Positions 1-11,500 of a stretch of DNA of 64,000 nucleotides are shown here, one piece after another (the stretch's first letter is position 1; the number at the start of each line of letters is the position of its first letter). The DNA comes from DATBHM01 sp963772375 (GTDB lineage Bacteria; Actinomycetota; UBA4738; JACQTL01): the NCBI GenBank assembly GCA_963772375.1, contig CAVYXG010000005.1, positions 186,001 to 250,000 on the forward strand, read 5' to 3'. A model generated the notes under the pieces. That model had not been told where the DNA came from. It worked only from the letters and a program-made list of their open reading frames with translations, and made no database searches. Position numbers and translations under genes: made by a program.

Positions 1-1400
1 AACCCGAGCGACCGCGTGAACGCGAGCGACTCACCGGACAGGCCGCCCTCGAGCCGGGCCGCCCACACGGGCCGCACGGCTCGGTGTTCGTCGTCGACCG
101 ACGAAGCGGCCCGCTCGAGCGCCGGCTCGGGACCCACGGCCGGCGCTTCGAAAACCGGCTCGGGAGCAGCGGTCGGCTCCTCGATCACGGTTCCGGCGAT
201 CGCCGCCGGTGCGGTGCCCTGCTTCGCGGCCCACGTTCGCACCGGCAGCGACCACAGCCGGATGAACCCCTCGGCCTGCCGGTGGTCGAACCGGTCTCCC
301 GCGGCCTCGTACGTGGCCAGCGACAGGTCGTACAGCGCGGCCGGCGACCGCCGCCCGGCGACCGAGCACGAGCCCTTGTAGAACCGCAGCCGGACCTCGC
401 CGGTCACGTTCGCCTGGGTGGACGCGACGAACGTCCGCAGGGACGCGTGCAGCGGCGAGTGCCACATCCCGTAGTAGGCGAGCTCGGCCCACCGCCGTTC
501 GACCGCCGCCTTCTCGTGGGCGAGGTCGCGCTCCATGGTGAGGTCCTCGAGGTCGCGGTGCGCGGCGATCAGCGCCAGGGCGCCGGGGACCTCGTACACC
601 TCGCGCGACTTGATGCCCACCAGGCGGTTCTCGATCATGTCGACCCGCCCGAACCCGTGCCGCCCGCCGATCCGCGTGATCTCGGCGATCAGCCGAACGG
701 GGTCGAGCGCCGTGCCGTTCAGCTTCACGGGCACGCCACCGACGAACCCGACCACGACCTCCTCGGGCCCGTCCGGCGCGGCCGTCGGGTCGGCGGTGAG
801 CAGGAAGGCGTCCTCCGGCGGCGCCGCCCAGGGGTCCTCGATGGGCCCGCACTCGACCGTACGGCCCCACAGGTTCTCGTCGACCGAGTACACCTTGGCC
901 ACCGTGGCCAGGGGGATGCCCCATAGCTCGGCCCGCTCGCGCGCCTCGTCGCGGGACATGGCGGACTCCCGGACCGGCGCCATGACCTCGAGCTCCGGCG
1001 CGAGCGCCGCGAACGTCGTCTCGAACCGGACCTGGTCGTTCCCCTTGCCCGTGCAGCCGTGGGCCACGACGGAGGCCCCCGCCGACCGGGCCACCTCGAT
1101 GACCTTGGCGGCGATCAGCGGCCGGGCCAGCGACGAGACCAGCGGGTACTTCCCCTCGTACAGCGCGTTGGCCTGCAGCGCCGGCCAGCACGACTCCACC
1201 GCGAACTCCCGACGGGCGTCCACGATCACCAGCTCGGCGCCGGCCGCGGCGGCCCGGGCCTGCAACACGTCCCGGTCCAGCTCCTGCCCGACGTCGACGA
1301 CGACCGCGACCACCTCGAGGTCCCGTTCCTCGGCCAGCCATCGGGCGGCGACGCTCGTGTCGAGGCCCCCCGAGTACGCGAGCGCGACACGGCGCGTCAC
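1..1400 (-). CDS. argG: Argininosuccinate synthase, apparently fused in frame to argininosuccinate lyase; C-terminus cut by window edge
   Basis: ArgG joins citrulline and aspartate using ATP in the cytoplasmic arginine pathway. The ATP pyrophosphatase loop AYSGGLDTSV is at residues 8-17, and HGCTGKGNDQVRFE and VGIKSREVYE follow in family order. The GTG start at 1400-1398 overlaps the argR stop as GTGA. A normal ArgG of about 400 residues would end near residue 395. Here the frame stays open through about 48 Pro/Ala/Glu-rich residues and then reads VWAARLEGGLSGESLAFTRS (from residue 445), which resembles the WGGRF-type N-terminus of ArgH. At least 466 codons are present and no stop is reached before base 1. 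The ArgG assignment is secure. The ArgH fusion is inferred from about 20 residues, because the rest lies outside the window. Confidence 0.93.
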   Translation of the reverse strand, partial: MTRRVALAYSGGLDTSVAARWLAEERDLEVVAVVVDVGQELDRDVLQARAAAAGAELVIVDARREFAVESCWPALQANALYEGKYPLVSSLARPLIAAKVIEVARSAGASVVAHGCTGKGNDQVRFETTFAALAPELEVMAPVRESAMSRDEARERAELWGIPLATVAKVYSVDENLWGRTVECGPIEDPWAAPPEDAFLLTADPTAAPDGPEEVVVGFVGGVPVKLNGTALDPVRLIAEITRIGGRHGFGRVDMIENRLVGIKSREVYEVPGALALIAAHRDLEDLTMERDLAHEKAAVERRWAELAYYGMWHSPLHASLRTFVASTQANVTGEVRLRFYKGSCSVAGRRSPAALYDLSLATYEAAGDRFDHRQAEGFIRLWSLPVRTWAAKQGTAPAAIAGTVIEEPTAAPEPVFEAPAVGPEPALERAASSVDDEHRAVRPVWAARLEGGLSGESLAFTRSLG

Positions 1401-1851
1401 GGCCGGCCCCCCAGCTCCTCGAACCGCTTCGCGAGCGTCCGGCCTTTGGTTCCCTCGGCCGCCACGACCAGCACGGTGTCGTCGCCGGCGATCGTGCCGA
1501 TCACGCCGTCCATCCCGGACCGGTCGAGCACGTCGGCGACCGCGTTGGCCCCACCGGGCGTCGTCTTCAGCACGACGAGGTTGCCCGACGCGTCCACGGA
1601 GACGAAGAACTCCGACAGCAGCGTCCGCAGCCTGGCACCGGCGCCCAGGGCGGCCGTGTCGTTCGGCTGCCCGTACCGCAGCCGCCCGTCCGCGGCCCGG
1701 ATGCGCACCAGCCCGAGCTCCTCGAGGTCGCGCGAGATCGTCGACTGCGTCGCCTCGTACCCGAGCGCCGCGAGCCGTTCGGCCATCTCGTGCTGGCTCG
1801 CCAGCGGCTGCGTCCGGACGAGCTCCATCAGGGCCTGCTGCCGTGCGCGCT

Positions 1852-1855
<4 letters not shown>
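1397..1855 (-). CDS. argR: Arginine repressor ArgR
   Basis: Hexameric arginine-responsive repressor of arginine biosynthesis, 152 residues, the normal family length. The N-terminal winged helix carries QSTISRDLEELGLVRI, with the recognition Ser41-Arg42-Asp43. The C-terminal arginine-binding and oligomerisation domain carries GTIAGDDT at 120-127. The GTG start overlaps the argD stop as GTGA, and its own stop overlaps the argG start in the same way, so translation is probably coupled. In many actinobacteria argF lies between argD and argR, but here argR follows argD directly. Its likely target is the palindrome over the argC start at 6133-6148, which would make the operon autoregulated. Confidence 0.95.
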
Positions 1856-3023
<1,168 letters not shown>

Positions 3024-3027
<4 letters not shown>

Positions 3028-3932
3028 GGCTCGACCGCCGCGGTCGGGTCCGGATCGGGAACCAGCATCGTCCCGATGCCCTCCGGGGTGAAGAGCTCGA
3101 GGATCAGCGAGTGCTCGATCCGTCCGTCGATGAGGTGCGCGCGGCGGACGCCCTGCAGCAGCGCGGCGACGGCGCTCTCGAGCTTCGGGACCATGCCACC
3201 GTCCGCCACCCCCTCCTCGATCAGCCGTCGGCACTCGGCGACGGTCGCCTCGGCCACGAGCCCGCCGTCGGGGCCGAACAGGCCCGTCACGTCGGACAGG
3301 TAGACGAGCTTGGACGCGCCGGTGGCGCCGGCCACGGCGCCGGCGACGAGGTCGGCGTTCACGTTATAGGCCTGCCCGTCCTCGTCGACGCCGACCGAGG
3401 CCACGACGGGAACGGCGGCCTCCATGAGGTGATCGAGCAGGTCGACGTCGACGCGTTCGACCTCGCCCACGAACCCCAGGTCGGCGTCGCGGGGCCGGAC
3501 CCGGAGGAGCCCGCCGTCCATCCCCGACAGGCCGATCGCCTTGGTCCCGTGGCGCGTGAGGAGCGAGGCGAGGTCCTGGTTCACCAATCCGACCAGCACC
3601 ATCCGCGCCACCTCGAGCGTCGCGGCGTCGGTCACGCGGTGTCCGCCGACGAACGACGTCTCGATGCCGAGGCGCTTCGACATCGCCGTCACCTGCGGCC
3701 CGCCGCCGTGCACGACCACCGGCCGCACGCCGACGTGGCGGAGCAGCGCGATGTCCTGGGCGAACGTCTCGGCGAGGGGGCGTTCCTCCATCGCCGCGCC
3801 GCCGACCTTGACCACGACCACCGAGCCGGCGTGTTCCTCGATGAACGGCAGGGCCTCGACCAGGACGCGCGCCTTCGACCGGGTCCGCTCGCGCACCTGC
3901 GGTGGCTTGGTCGCGGTGGCCTGCGCCGTCAC
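3024..3932 (-). CDS. argB: Acetylglutamate kinase
   Basis: Amino acid kinase family enzyme phosphorylating N-acetylglutamate, the second step after ArgJ and often the feedback-controlled one. The protein has 302 residues. VVKVGGAAM near the start holds the phosphate-binding Lys42, and VVVHGGGPQV is the substrate loop. The N-terminal extension before the kinase core (about 35 residues, rich in Arg and Lys) resembles the N-terminal helix of arginine-sensitive hexameric enzymes, which suggests feedback by arginine; this is inference. The GTG at 3932 overlaps the argJ stop as GTGA, and the stop overlaps the argD start as ATGA. Confidence 0.94.
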
Positions 3933-5089
3933 GTCGTGTACTCCCCGTTGATGCGGACGTATTCGTAGCCGAGGTCGCAGCCGAACGCCGTTGCCCGGCC
4001 GTCGCCGCCGCCGACCGTGACGTGGATGATGACCTCGCGTTCCTTCATGGCCGCCGTGCACGCGGCCGGATCGAACGACGGCGGGATGGCGCCCGCCTCG
4101 ATCACCGCGATGCGCCCCAGCGTTGCCGCGACGGCCTCGGGCCGGAACCGGGCTCCGCTCGCCCCGATGGCCTGGAGGATCCGTCCGGGGTTGGGGTCCT
4201 TCCCGAACACGGCGGTCTTCACCAGCAGCGAACCCGCCACCGCGGTGCCCACCCGGCGGGCGTCGGCGTCGCTCGCGGCGCCGTCCACCTGCACCACCAG
4301 CGACGTCGTCGCGCCCTCGGCGTCGGCGAGGACCTTCGCCGCGAGGACGCGCGTCGCCTCGGCGACGGCCTCGGCGAGCTCGTCGGGTGCGACCTCCCGG
4401 CCGGCGGCGCCGTTCGCCAGCAGGAGCACGGTGTCGTTCGTGCTGGAGCAGTTGTCGACGGTCAGGGCGTTCCACACCGGCGCGGCGCCGTGGCGGAGCG
4501 CGTGGGTGGCCACGGCCGGCGAGCACGCCGCGTCCGTGGTGAGGAACACGAGCAGCGTGGCGAGGTCGGGGGCGATCATCCCGGCCCCCTTGGCGCAGCC
4601 GCCCACCGTGAAGCCGTCGGCCTGGACGACGGTCTGCTTGGCGACCGTGTCCGTGGTCCGGATGGCCTCGGCGAAGTCCGCCCCTCCGTCCGTCCGGAGC
4701 GCCGCCGCGGCGGCGTCCACTCCGGCCAGCACGGCGTCGACCCGGAGCCGGGGTCCGATCACTCCGGTCGACGCCGGCAGGACGTCGGTCGGCGCCAGGC
4801 CGAGCGTCCGCGCGACGCCGGCCGTGACGGCCTCGGCGTCGTCGAGGCCGTCGGGCCCTGTGCCGGCGTTCGCCTGGCCGCTGTTCACGACGACCGCCCG
4901 GGCGGCGCCGTCGAGCAGGCGACGTCGGCAGATCTCGACCGGCGCCGCGGCGAACGCGTTCCTTGTGAACAGCCCAGCGGCGGTGGCGGGCGCGTCGCTC
5001 ACCAGCAGGCCGAGGTCGAGGCGGTCGCCGGCCCTGAGCCGGGCGGCCACTCCCGACGCCCGGAACCCGCGCGGTGCCGCGACGCTCAC
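3929..5089 (-). CDS. argJ: Bifunctional glutamate N-acetyltransferase / ornithine acetyltransferase ArgJ
   Basis: ArgJ recycles the acetyl group from acetylornithine to glutamate, giving a cyclic arginine pathway. The 386-residue precursor self-cleaves. KGAGMIAPDLAT (167-178) is the signature, with Thr178 the new N-terminal nucleophile after cleavage at Ala-Thr. The downstream STNDTVLLLANG segment is also typical. No argA is seen nearby, and a bifunctional ArgJ would make one unnecessary. The GTG at 5089 overlaps the argC stop as GTGA. Whether it also uses acetyl-CoA (bifunctional) or only acetylornithine cannot be judged from sequence. Confidence 0.94.
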   Translation of the reverse strand: MSVAAPRGFRASGVAARLRAGDRLDLGLLVSDAPATAAGLFTRNAFAAAPVEICRRRLLDGAARAVVVNSGQANAGTGPDGLDDAEAVTAGVARTLGLAPTDVLPASTGVIGPRLRVDAVLAGVDAAAAALRTDGGADFAEAIRTTDTVAKQTVVQADGFTVGGCAKGAGMIAPDLATLLVFLTTDAACSPAVATHALRHGAAPVWNALTVDNCSSTNDTVLLLANGAAGREVAPDELAEAVAEATRVLAAKVLADAEGATTSLVVQVDGAASDADARRVGTAVAGSLLVKTAVFGKDPNPGRILQAIGASGARFRPEAVAATLGRIAVIEAGAIPPSFDPAACTAAMKEREVIIHVTVGGGDGRATAFGCDLGYEYVRINGEYTT

Positions 5090-6138
5090 GGGTACACCCC
5101 GATCGCGGACAGGCCGAGCGTCTCGTCCAACCCGAGCATGACGTTGAGGTTCTGCAGGGCCTGGCCGGCGGCGCCCTTGCCCAGGTTGTCGATCGCGCCG
5201 ATGACGACGGCGGTGGCGGCGCGGTCGCCGTGCGCGTCGACCTCGACGGCCAGCTCGCAGGCGTTCGAGCCGGCGAGCCGCTTGGGGTCGGGCGTCTGCC
5301 CGGCCGGCAGCACCCGGACGAACGGCTCCCCTGCGTAGGCCTCGTGCAGGGCGGCGCGGAGCGCCTCGGCGTCCGAACGCGTCGCCACGTAGCTCGTCGT
5401 CACGATCCCCCGCACCGCGGGCACGAGGTGGGGGACGAACGTCACGGCCGGCGAGCGGCCGGTCCGGGCCAGCGCGCGCTCCATCTCCGGCGTGTGCTGG
5501 TGCCGGCCGACGCGGTACGCGCGAACGCTCCCGTCCAGCGAGGCGAACTGCGACTGCTCGGTGAGCTTCTTGCCGGCCCCGCTGATCCCCGACTTCCCGT
5601 CCACGATCACGTCGCCCTCGACGAGCCCCGCGGCGAACAGCGGGTGCAACCCGAGCACCACCGGCGTCGGATAGCACCCCGGATTGGCCACCAGCATCGC
5701 GCCGGCGATCTCCTCCCGGAACACCTCCGTCAGCCCGTACGCCGCCTTGTCGAGCCATGCCGGCGCCGGATGGTCGAACCCGTACCAATCCGGGTATTCA
5801 TGCGCCGACAACCGGAAGTCCGAACCGACGTCCACCACCCGCACCCCTCGGTCGACGAGATCGGGTGCGAGTCGCGAGCTCTCCCCCGCCGGCATCGCGA
5901 CGAACGCGGCCTCCACGTCGGCGTCGGCGACAGCCTCGTTGGGCTGCAGGACCACGTCGGCGAACGGCGCAAGATGCGGCCACACCGCGCCCAGCGGCTT
6001 CCCGGCGGCCTCGTGCGCCCCGACGAATCCGACCTTCAGGGTCCGGTGCGAGGCCAGCAGCCGCAGCAGCTCGGCCCCGGAATACCCGGAGGCGCCGAGG
6101 ACGGCGACGCGAACGGAGCGACTCCCCACCGACTGCAT
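5086..6138 (-). CDS. argC: N-acetyl-gamma-glutamyl-phosphate reductase
   Basis: NADPH-dependent reductase making N-acetylglutamate semialdehyde, first gene of the arg cluster. The protein has 350 residues. The N-terminal Rossmann motif is VAVLGASGYSGAELLRLL. The catalytic Cys155 sits in ANPGCYPTPVVLGL. The ATG at 6138 lies inside a perfect 16-bp palindrome that matches an ARG box, so ArgR binding would cover the start codon. The gap to lysA upstream is only 54 nt and must hold the arg promoter if the operon is transcribed separately. The next gene, argJ, begins with a GTGA overlap. Confidence 0.95.
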   Translation of the reverse strand: MQSVGSRSVRVAVLGASGYSGAELLRLLASHRTLKVGFVGAHEAAGKPLGAVWPHLAPFADVVLQPNEAVADADVEAAFVAMPAGESSRLAPDLVDRGVRVVDVGSDFRLSAHEYPDWYGFDHPAPAWLDKAAYGLTEVFREEIAGAMLVANPGCYPTPVVLGLHPLFAAGLVEGDVIVDGKSGISGAGKKLTEQSQFASLDGSVRAYRVGRHQHTPEMERALARTGRSPAVTFVPHLVPAVRGIVTTSYVATRSDAEALRAALHEAYAGEPFVRVLPAGQTPDPKRLAGSNACELAVEVDAHGDRAATAVVIGAIDNLGKGAAGQALQNLNVMLGLDETLGLSAIGVYP

Positions 6139-6148
6139 GAGTATGCAG
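6133..6148. promoter_or_regulatory. Probable ArgR operator (ARG box) overlapping the argC start codon
   Basis: The plus strand reads CTGCATGAGTATGCAG, a perfect inverted repeat with 6-bp arms and a 4-bp spacer. The core TGCAT-N4-ATGCA is the form of ARG box known from Streptomyces. The argC ATG (minus strand) lies within it. A second perfect inverted repeat, GGATC-ATGC-GATCC, lies at 6158-6171 with its centre 24 bp away. Its sequence does not match an ARG box well, so its role is open. With argR in the same operon, this is the expected control site. Confidence 0.8.
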
Positions 6149-6192
6149 AGGGTAGCAGGATCATGCGATCCCGCGGATCCGAGGTGAGTGGG

Positions 6193-7467
6193 CTACCGTT
6201 CGTGCAGGCGGAGCAGGTCGTCGACCGTCTCGCGGCGGACGACGACGCGAGCCTCGCCGCGGCTGCACATGACGATCGCGGGCCGGGGCACCACGTTGTA
6301 GTTGCTGGACAGGGCGTAGCAGTACGCGCCGGTCGCGGCCGTGGCCAGGACGTCGCCCGGCGCCACGCCCTCGGGCAGGGCGGCCTCCAGCGCCAGCACG
6401 TCGCCCGACTCGCAGTGCTTGCCGACGATCCGTACGGGCAGGTCGGCGCGTTCGTCCGCGCGCCCGGCCAGGACGAACTCGTACCGCGCGCCGTACAGCG
6501 ACGGCCGGATGTTGTCGGACATCCCGCCGTCCACCGCGACGTAGGTCCGTACCCCCTCGATCTGCTTCACGGTTCCCACCGCGTGCAGCGTCACCCCGGC
6601 CCGGGCCACGAGCGACCGGCCGGGTTCGAGCGTGAGCGCGGCGTCGTCCGGCCACCCCGCGAGCAGCAGGTGGGCGACCTCGGCCGGCGTCACCGCCTCC
6701 GGGTCGTCCCGGGTGTAGGCCACCGGGAACCCGCCCCCGAGGTCGACCTCCTCCAGCCCGACGTCGAGCGCCTCCGACACGGCCCGCAACAACGGGAGGA
6801 CCACCTCCTCGACGCGCGTCTCGTCCTCCAGCCGCTGCGACCCGATGTGCGCGTGCAACCCCCGAACCGTCACGCCGGGGAGCTTGACCAGCCGCCGCGC
6901 CGCGTCGACGACCTGCCGCAACGGCACCCCGAACTTCGAGTCGACCCCGCCGGTCCGGATGAACTCGTGGCTCCCGGCCTCGACGCCGGGCGTGACCCGG
7001 ATCCACACGTCGCCGCCCACGCCGAGGCGTTCCATCCGGTCGATCTCGTCGAAGCTGTCGACGATCAGCCGCCCCACCGGCAGCTGGAGCTCCTCGGCCG
7101 ACTTGTTGTTCCCGTGCAGGACGATCGACGACGGCGGAACGCCGGCCGCCGTCGCCACCGCGTGCTCGCCCGCCGTGGAGCACAGGATCCCCAGCCCGCA
7201 CTCGTGCGCCAGCCGGGCCATCGCCACGACCGGGAACGCCTTCACAGCGAACAGCCCGCGCGAGCCGTCCGGACCGCTCGCCATGGCCGCGGCGAACTCG
7301 GTGCACCGAGACCGCAGCTCGTCCTCGTCGTAGACGAACACCGGCGTGCCGAACCGTTCGGCCAGCTCCAGCGCATCGCACCCGCCGACCGCCAGACGGC
7401 CGTCGTCCACGGACGCGCCGGCCGGGAACAGCCGCGCGAGCTCGCCGAGGCCGGCCGGCCGGCTCAC
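6193..7467 (-). CDS. lysA: Diaminopimelate decarboxylase
   Basis: Last step of lysine synthesis: PLP-dependent decarboxylation of meso-diaminopimelate. The protein has 424 residues. Lys76 in LFAVKAFPV binds PLP. HAHIGSQ, VDLGGGFPVAY and EPGRSLVARAG are family motifs, and KHCESGDVLA holds the active-site cysteine contributed across the dimer. The GTG at 7467 overlaps the hisG stop as GTGA, so lysA is translationally tied to a histidine gene. The arg cluster follows after 54 nt. Confidence 0.94.
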   Translation of the reverse strand: MSRPAGLGELARLFPAGASVDDGRLAVGGCDALELAERFGTPVFVYDEDELRSRCTEFAAAMASGPDGSRGLFAVKAFPVVAMARLAHECGLGILCSTAGEHAVATAAGVPPSSIVLHGNNKSAEELQLPVGRLIVDSFDEIDRMERLGVGGDVWIRVTPGVEAGSHEFIRTGGVDSKFGVPLRQVVDAARRLVKLPGVTVRGLHAHIGSQRLEDETRVEEVVLPLLRAVSEALDVGLEEVDLGGGFPVAYTRDDPEAVTPAEVAHLLLAGWPDDAALTLEPGRSLVARAGVTLHAVGTVKQIEGVRTYVAVDGGMSDNIRPSLYGARYEFVLAGRADERADLPVRIVGKHCESGDVLALEAALPEGVAPGDVLATAATGAYCYALSSNYNVVPRPAIVMCSRGEARVVVRRETVDDLLRLHER

Positions 7468-8339
7468 GGGACGATCTTCGAGATCGGGAGCTCGAGGATG
7501 TCGCTCGCGCCGTGGGCCTTGAGCAGCGGGATCAGGGTGTTCACGTAGGCCTTCTCGACCACGGTCTCGATGGCGAACTCCCCCTCGCCGGCGAGCGGCG
7601 ACACCGTCGGGGACTTCATCGCCGGCAGGACGTCCAGCACGCTCTGCAGCTCCACGGCCGAGACGTTCAGCTTGATCAGGACCCGTCCCTCGGCCCGCAG
7701 CGCGCCGAGCAGCAGCGTCGTGATGTCGTCCATCGCGCGGCGCTTCAGCGGGTCGGCGGCCGCCTCCGTCGATGCGATCAGCAGCACCTCGGACTCGAGC
7801 AGCGTGTCGATGATCTTCATGCCGTGCGCCCGGAGCGTGCTGCCCGTCTCGGTCACGTCGACGATCGCGTCCACGATGTCGGGCACCTTGGCCTCGGTCG
7901 CACCGTACGACGTGAGCACCTTGACCGGGATGCCCAGCTCCTCGAAGTGGCGACGGGTGAGATTGGGGTACTCGGTCGAGATGCGGGAGCCGGACGGCAG
8001 GTCGGCGCCCTTCTCGGCCGGGTGCTGCTGGGGGACCGCCAGCACGATGCGGACCACGCCGGTGCCGCTCTTCGCGTACTCGAGCCTCGCGAGCACCTCG
8101 ACCTCGGCGCCGGTCTCCACGACCCAGTCGCGCCCGGTGATCCCGAGGTCGAAGAACCCGTCCTCGACGAGCTTCGGGATCTCCTGGGGGCGGAGCAGCG
8201 ACACGCGGTCGACGCGGTCGTCCTCGATCCGCCCGTGGTAGTCGCGGCTCGAACCCCGCCGGACGCGGAGGTCGGCGCGTTCGAGCAACAGGAGCGTCTG
8301 CTCCTCGAGCGAACCCTTGGGGACGACGAACTTCAGCAT
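7464..8339 (-). CDS. hisG: ATP phosphoribosyltransferase, long form
   Basis: First and feedback-inhibited step of histidine synthesis, joining ATP and PRPP. With 291 residues it is the long form, with a C-terminal regulatory domain (about residues 215-291) that binds histidine, so it does not need HisZ. DLGITGRDWV and the PRPP-binding region DVTETGSTLRAHG are visible. The chosen start, MLKFVVPKGSLEEQ, fits the family N-terminus but has no good ribosome site. An in-frame ATG at 8375, preceded by GAAGGTGACG, would add 12 residues and is a serious alternative. It is separated from the rest of the his genes by the 3.2-kb signalling gene at 8526-11702. Confidence 0.93.
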   Translation of the reverse strand: MLKFVVPKGSLEEQTLLLLERADLRVRRGSSRDYHGRIEDDRVDRVSLLRPQEIPKLVEDGFFDLGITGRDWVVETGAEVEVLARLEYAKSGTGVVRIVLAVPQQHPAEKGADLPSGSRISTEYPNLTRRHFEELGIPVKVLTSYGATEAKVPDIVDAIVDVTETGSTLRAHGMKIIDTLLESEVLLIASTEAAADPLKRRAMDDITTLLLGALRAEGRVLIKLNVSAVELQSVLDVLPAMKSPTVSPLAGEGEFAIETVVEKAYVNTLIPLLKAHGASDILELPISKIVP

Positions 8340-8525
8340 GGGTGGTTCGGAAGTGTGCGGGAAGAGTGCCGTCATCGTCACCTTCGAACGCGACGGACGA
8401 GAGCCGGGTGGCAGGATCGGGTCGTGGTCGTCGAGATTCGGGGCCACGATCTGCCCGGGGCCAGCTGCGGCCCGTCCCCCGGAGGTGGATCGTATGACCA
8501 GGCCGACCCCGCACCGGGTTCGGAG

Positions 8526-11500
8526 TCAGTCCCCGGAGAGGTCCTCGAGCTCGGCCCGGACCCTCCGCACGTCCGCGACGTCGCCCTTGCGCTCGAAGAG
8601 CTCGAGCGCCTCGTTCAGCACGGCCCCCGCCTCCCCCGGCCTCCCCGCGGCCCGAAGCACGTAGGCGAGGCTCATCCGGGCGTCGCCCTGATGCTTGAGG
8701 TAGTCGGTGTGATCGATCACCGAGACCCCGGCTCGGGCCACGGTCTCCGCGTCCGAGAGCCGCCCACGGTCTGCCAGCACCTTGGCCAGGACCGCCCGCC
8801 ACTGGAACTGCGACGTCCAGTCGTCGGAGGTCGACAACCGGTCGCCGAGGAGGGCGTACCGTTCCGCCTCCTCATTCCTTCCCAGATGCCACAACACATC
8901 CGCATACACGCCGGCGGTCGTCGAGAGCCACCCCTTCTCGCCGGCCGCCTCCAGGGCCGCGATCCCCTCTCGCAGCGGGCCTTCGGCCTCGGCCGGGTCG
9001 CCCGCGGTCAACTCGGCCCATCCGATGGACATGAAATGGCCCGGGACGAACATGCCCAACTCCCGGAACACCTGATGCGCCCGACCCCAGGAGCGACGCG
9101 CCTCGACGATCTCCCCGGCCATCGCCTGCAGCAGGCACACGTGCCACGACATCCCCGCCTCGGCCCCCCTCGAGGTCCACGATCGTTCGAGCAGGCGCGA
9201 CGACTGTGCCATCCCCTCCTCGACCGGCACCGGCCCGTTGGCGATGACGCCCATCAGGATGCCGAGCCGCTTCATCTCCCCGGGCCGGTCTCCCGCCGCC
9301 ACGGCATGCTCCACAGACCGCTCGAGCGCCCGCTCACCCTCCATCGACCGGCCGCACCAGTACTCGAAGCGGCCGATGTTCTCCAATGCCTCGCCGAGCA
9401 CTCGATCGTCGCCGGCAGCTTCCAGCTCGGGGAGCATCGAGTGGAGCTCGCGGAGGAGTGTCTCGAACGGAGTCCAGCCCAGACGCGGGTTGAGCGCGAT
9501 CTTCCGGATCACCGCGAGGGATTCCATGCTTCGGTCACCCACGGCCCGCGCCGAGGCGGCGGCCTCCTCCAACCGTGTCGCCTCGTCGTTCGGGCGACCC
9601 GAGAGACCGAGCGCCTGGGAGAGATCGATGAGCAGCCCCGGACGGTCCGGCGAATCCGCGGGCAGGAGGTCGAACGCGCGCGACAGGAGATTCAGCGCGG
9701 CGTGCACGTCGCCCCGGCCGAGCGCCGCCGCCCCGGACTTCGCGAGCAGCGAGCTCGCCTGCCCCGCGAGCCTCCGAGACCGGTCGCCCTCCGGGCTCAG
9801 CTCGACGACGTACCGGTGGGCCTGTTCGAGGTGGTGGCCGACGATCTCCTCGTACTCAGCGACGCGGGCCCCGGCCACGCGTTGCAGCCAATCAGCGAAC
9901 CGCTCGTGGAGGTCCGCCCGGGTTCGCTTCGGCATCGACTCGTAGGCCGCGTCGCGGACGAGGAGATGGCTGAACCGGAACGCGTCCTCGCCCGCGAACG
10001 ACGAGGGTTCGGGACGGATCAGCTCCTTGCGCTGCAGCGTCTGGAGGTTCGTTCCCACGGCCGGGCGGGCGTCTTCCGGCGAGAGGTCCACGACCGCACC
10101 CCAGAAGAAGACCTGGCCAACGACCGAGGCTCGCTGGATCACCGCCCGTTCCTCGTCCTGCAGACGATCCAGCCGGGCCGTGATCAGGGCCTGGACCGTC
10201 CCCGGGGCGGAGAGCCCGGACAGGTCGGCGGTGGCGACCCACGCCCCATCGTCCCGCCGCAGCACGCCGTCGTCGATCAGCGTGCGCAGCATCTCCTCGA
10301 CGAACAGGGGATTGCCGTCGGCCGCCTCGATGATGCGATCGCGGACCTCGGATGGGAGACGGGTCGCGCCGATCAGGTTCCGGATCAGGTCGTCGCTCGT
10401 CGCGGGATCGAGAGGCGACAGCGTGACGACCGTCCCCGTCCGGTCCCACTCCGGTCGGACCTCCCGAAGCTCCGGCCGCGCCATGCAGAGGACGAGCACC
10501 GGGTGGTCCTGGGTGAAGCCCGCCACGTACTCGAGGAGGTCCAGCAGCGTCGGCTCCGCCCAGTGGATGTCATCGAACACGGCCACGACCGGCCGATCGG
10601 CAGCGAGGGTCTCCAGCAGCCGGCGAATGGCCCAGAACGTCTCCTGGATGGCTCCCGCCGCCTCGCTCAACCCTATCGCCGCCCCCACCCGGTCCCGAAC
10701 CAGCGCCGCATCGTCGACGCCGCGCAGCAGATCGCCGATCCTGGTGAGTGCGCGCGCCGGCGGATCGCCGTCGTCGATCCCGGCGGCCTGCCGCACCATC
10801 TCGGCCAGCGCCCAGAACGTGATCCCCTCGCCATACGGGAGGCACCGCCCCTCCAGCACAGTGGCCCGTCCGGCGAGCTGCGACAGCACCTCCAGGGTGA
10901 GACGGGACTTCCCCACGCCGGCGTCGCCCACGATCGTGACGAGCTCGCAGGAAGGGCCCCACTCCACGCGGTCGAACGCGTCCAGCGCCCGCCGGAGCTC
11001 GTCGTCCCGGCCCACCATCGGCGAGTCCAGCCGGCGGGCGTGCGGCGCGGTGCCGGCCACCACGTCCAGCAGCCGGGACGCCGGGACCGGCTCGGCCTTC
11101 CCCTTCAGCGCCAGCGGCTCGGTCGCTTTCACCCGCACCGCGTCGCGGACCAGCGACAGCGTGCCGGCACCGATCAGGATCTCGCCGGGCTGGGCCGCCT
11201 GCTCCAATCTGGCCGCGACGTTGACCGTGTCACCGGACACGAACGACTGACCGGAGGAGGGGTTTCCCGCCACGACCTCGCCGCTGTTCACCCCGGTGCG
11301 GGTCTCCAGCCGGACGCCGGACGTCCGCTCCAGCTCCTCGTTGAGTGGGGAGAGCTCTTCCCGCATCTCGGCTGCCGCCCGAACCGCGCGCATTGCGTCG
11401 TCCTCGTGCGCGACGGGAACACCGAACACGGCCATCACCGCATCGCCGATGAACTTCTCGACGGTGCCGCCGTGGCGTTCCACGATGGTTCGGGCCAGTT

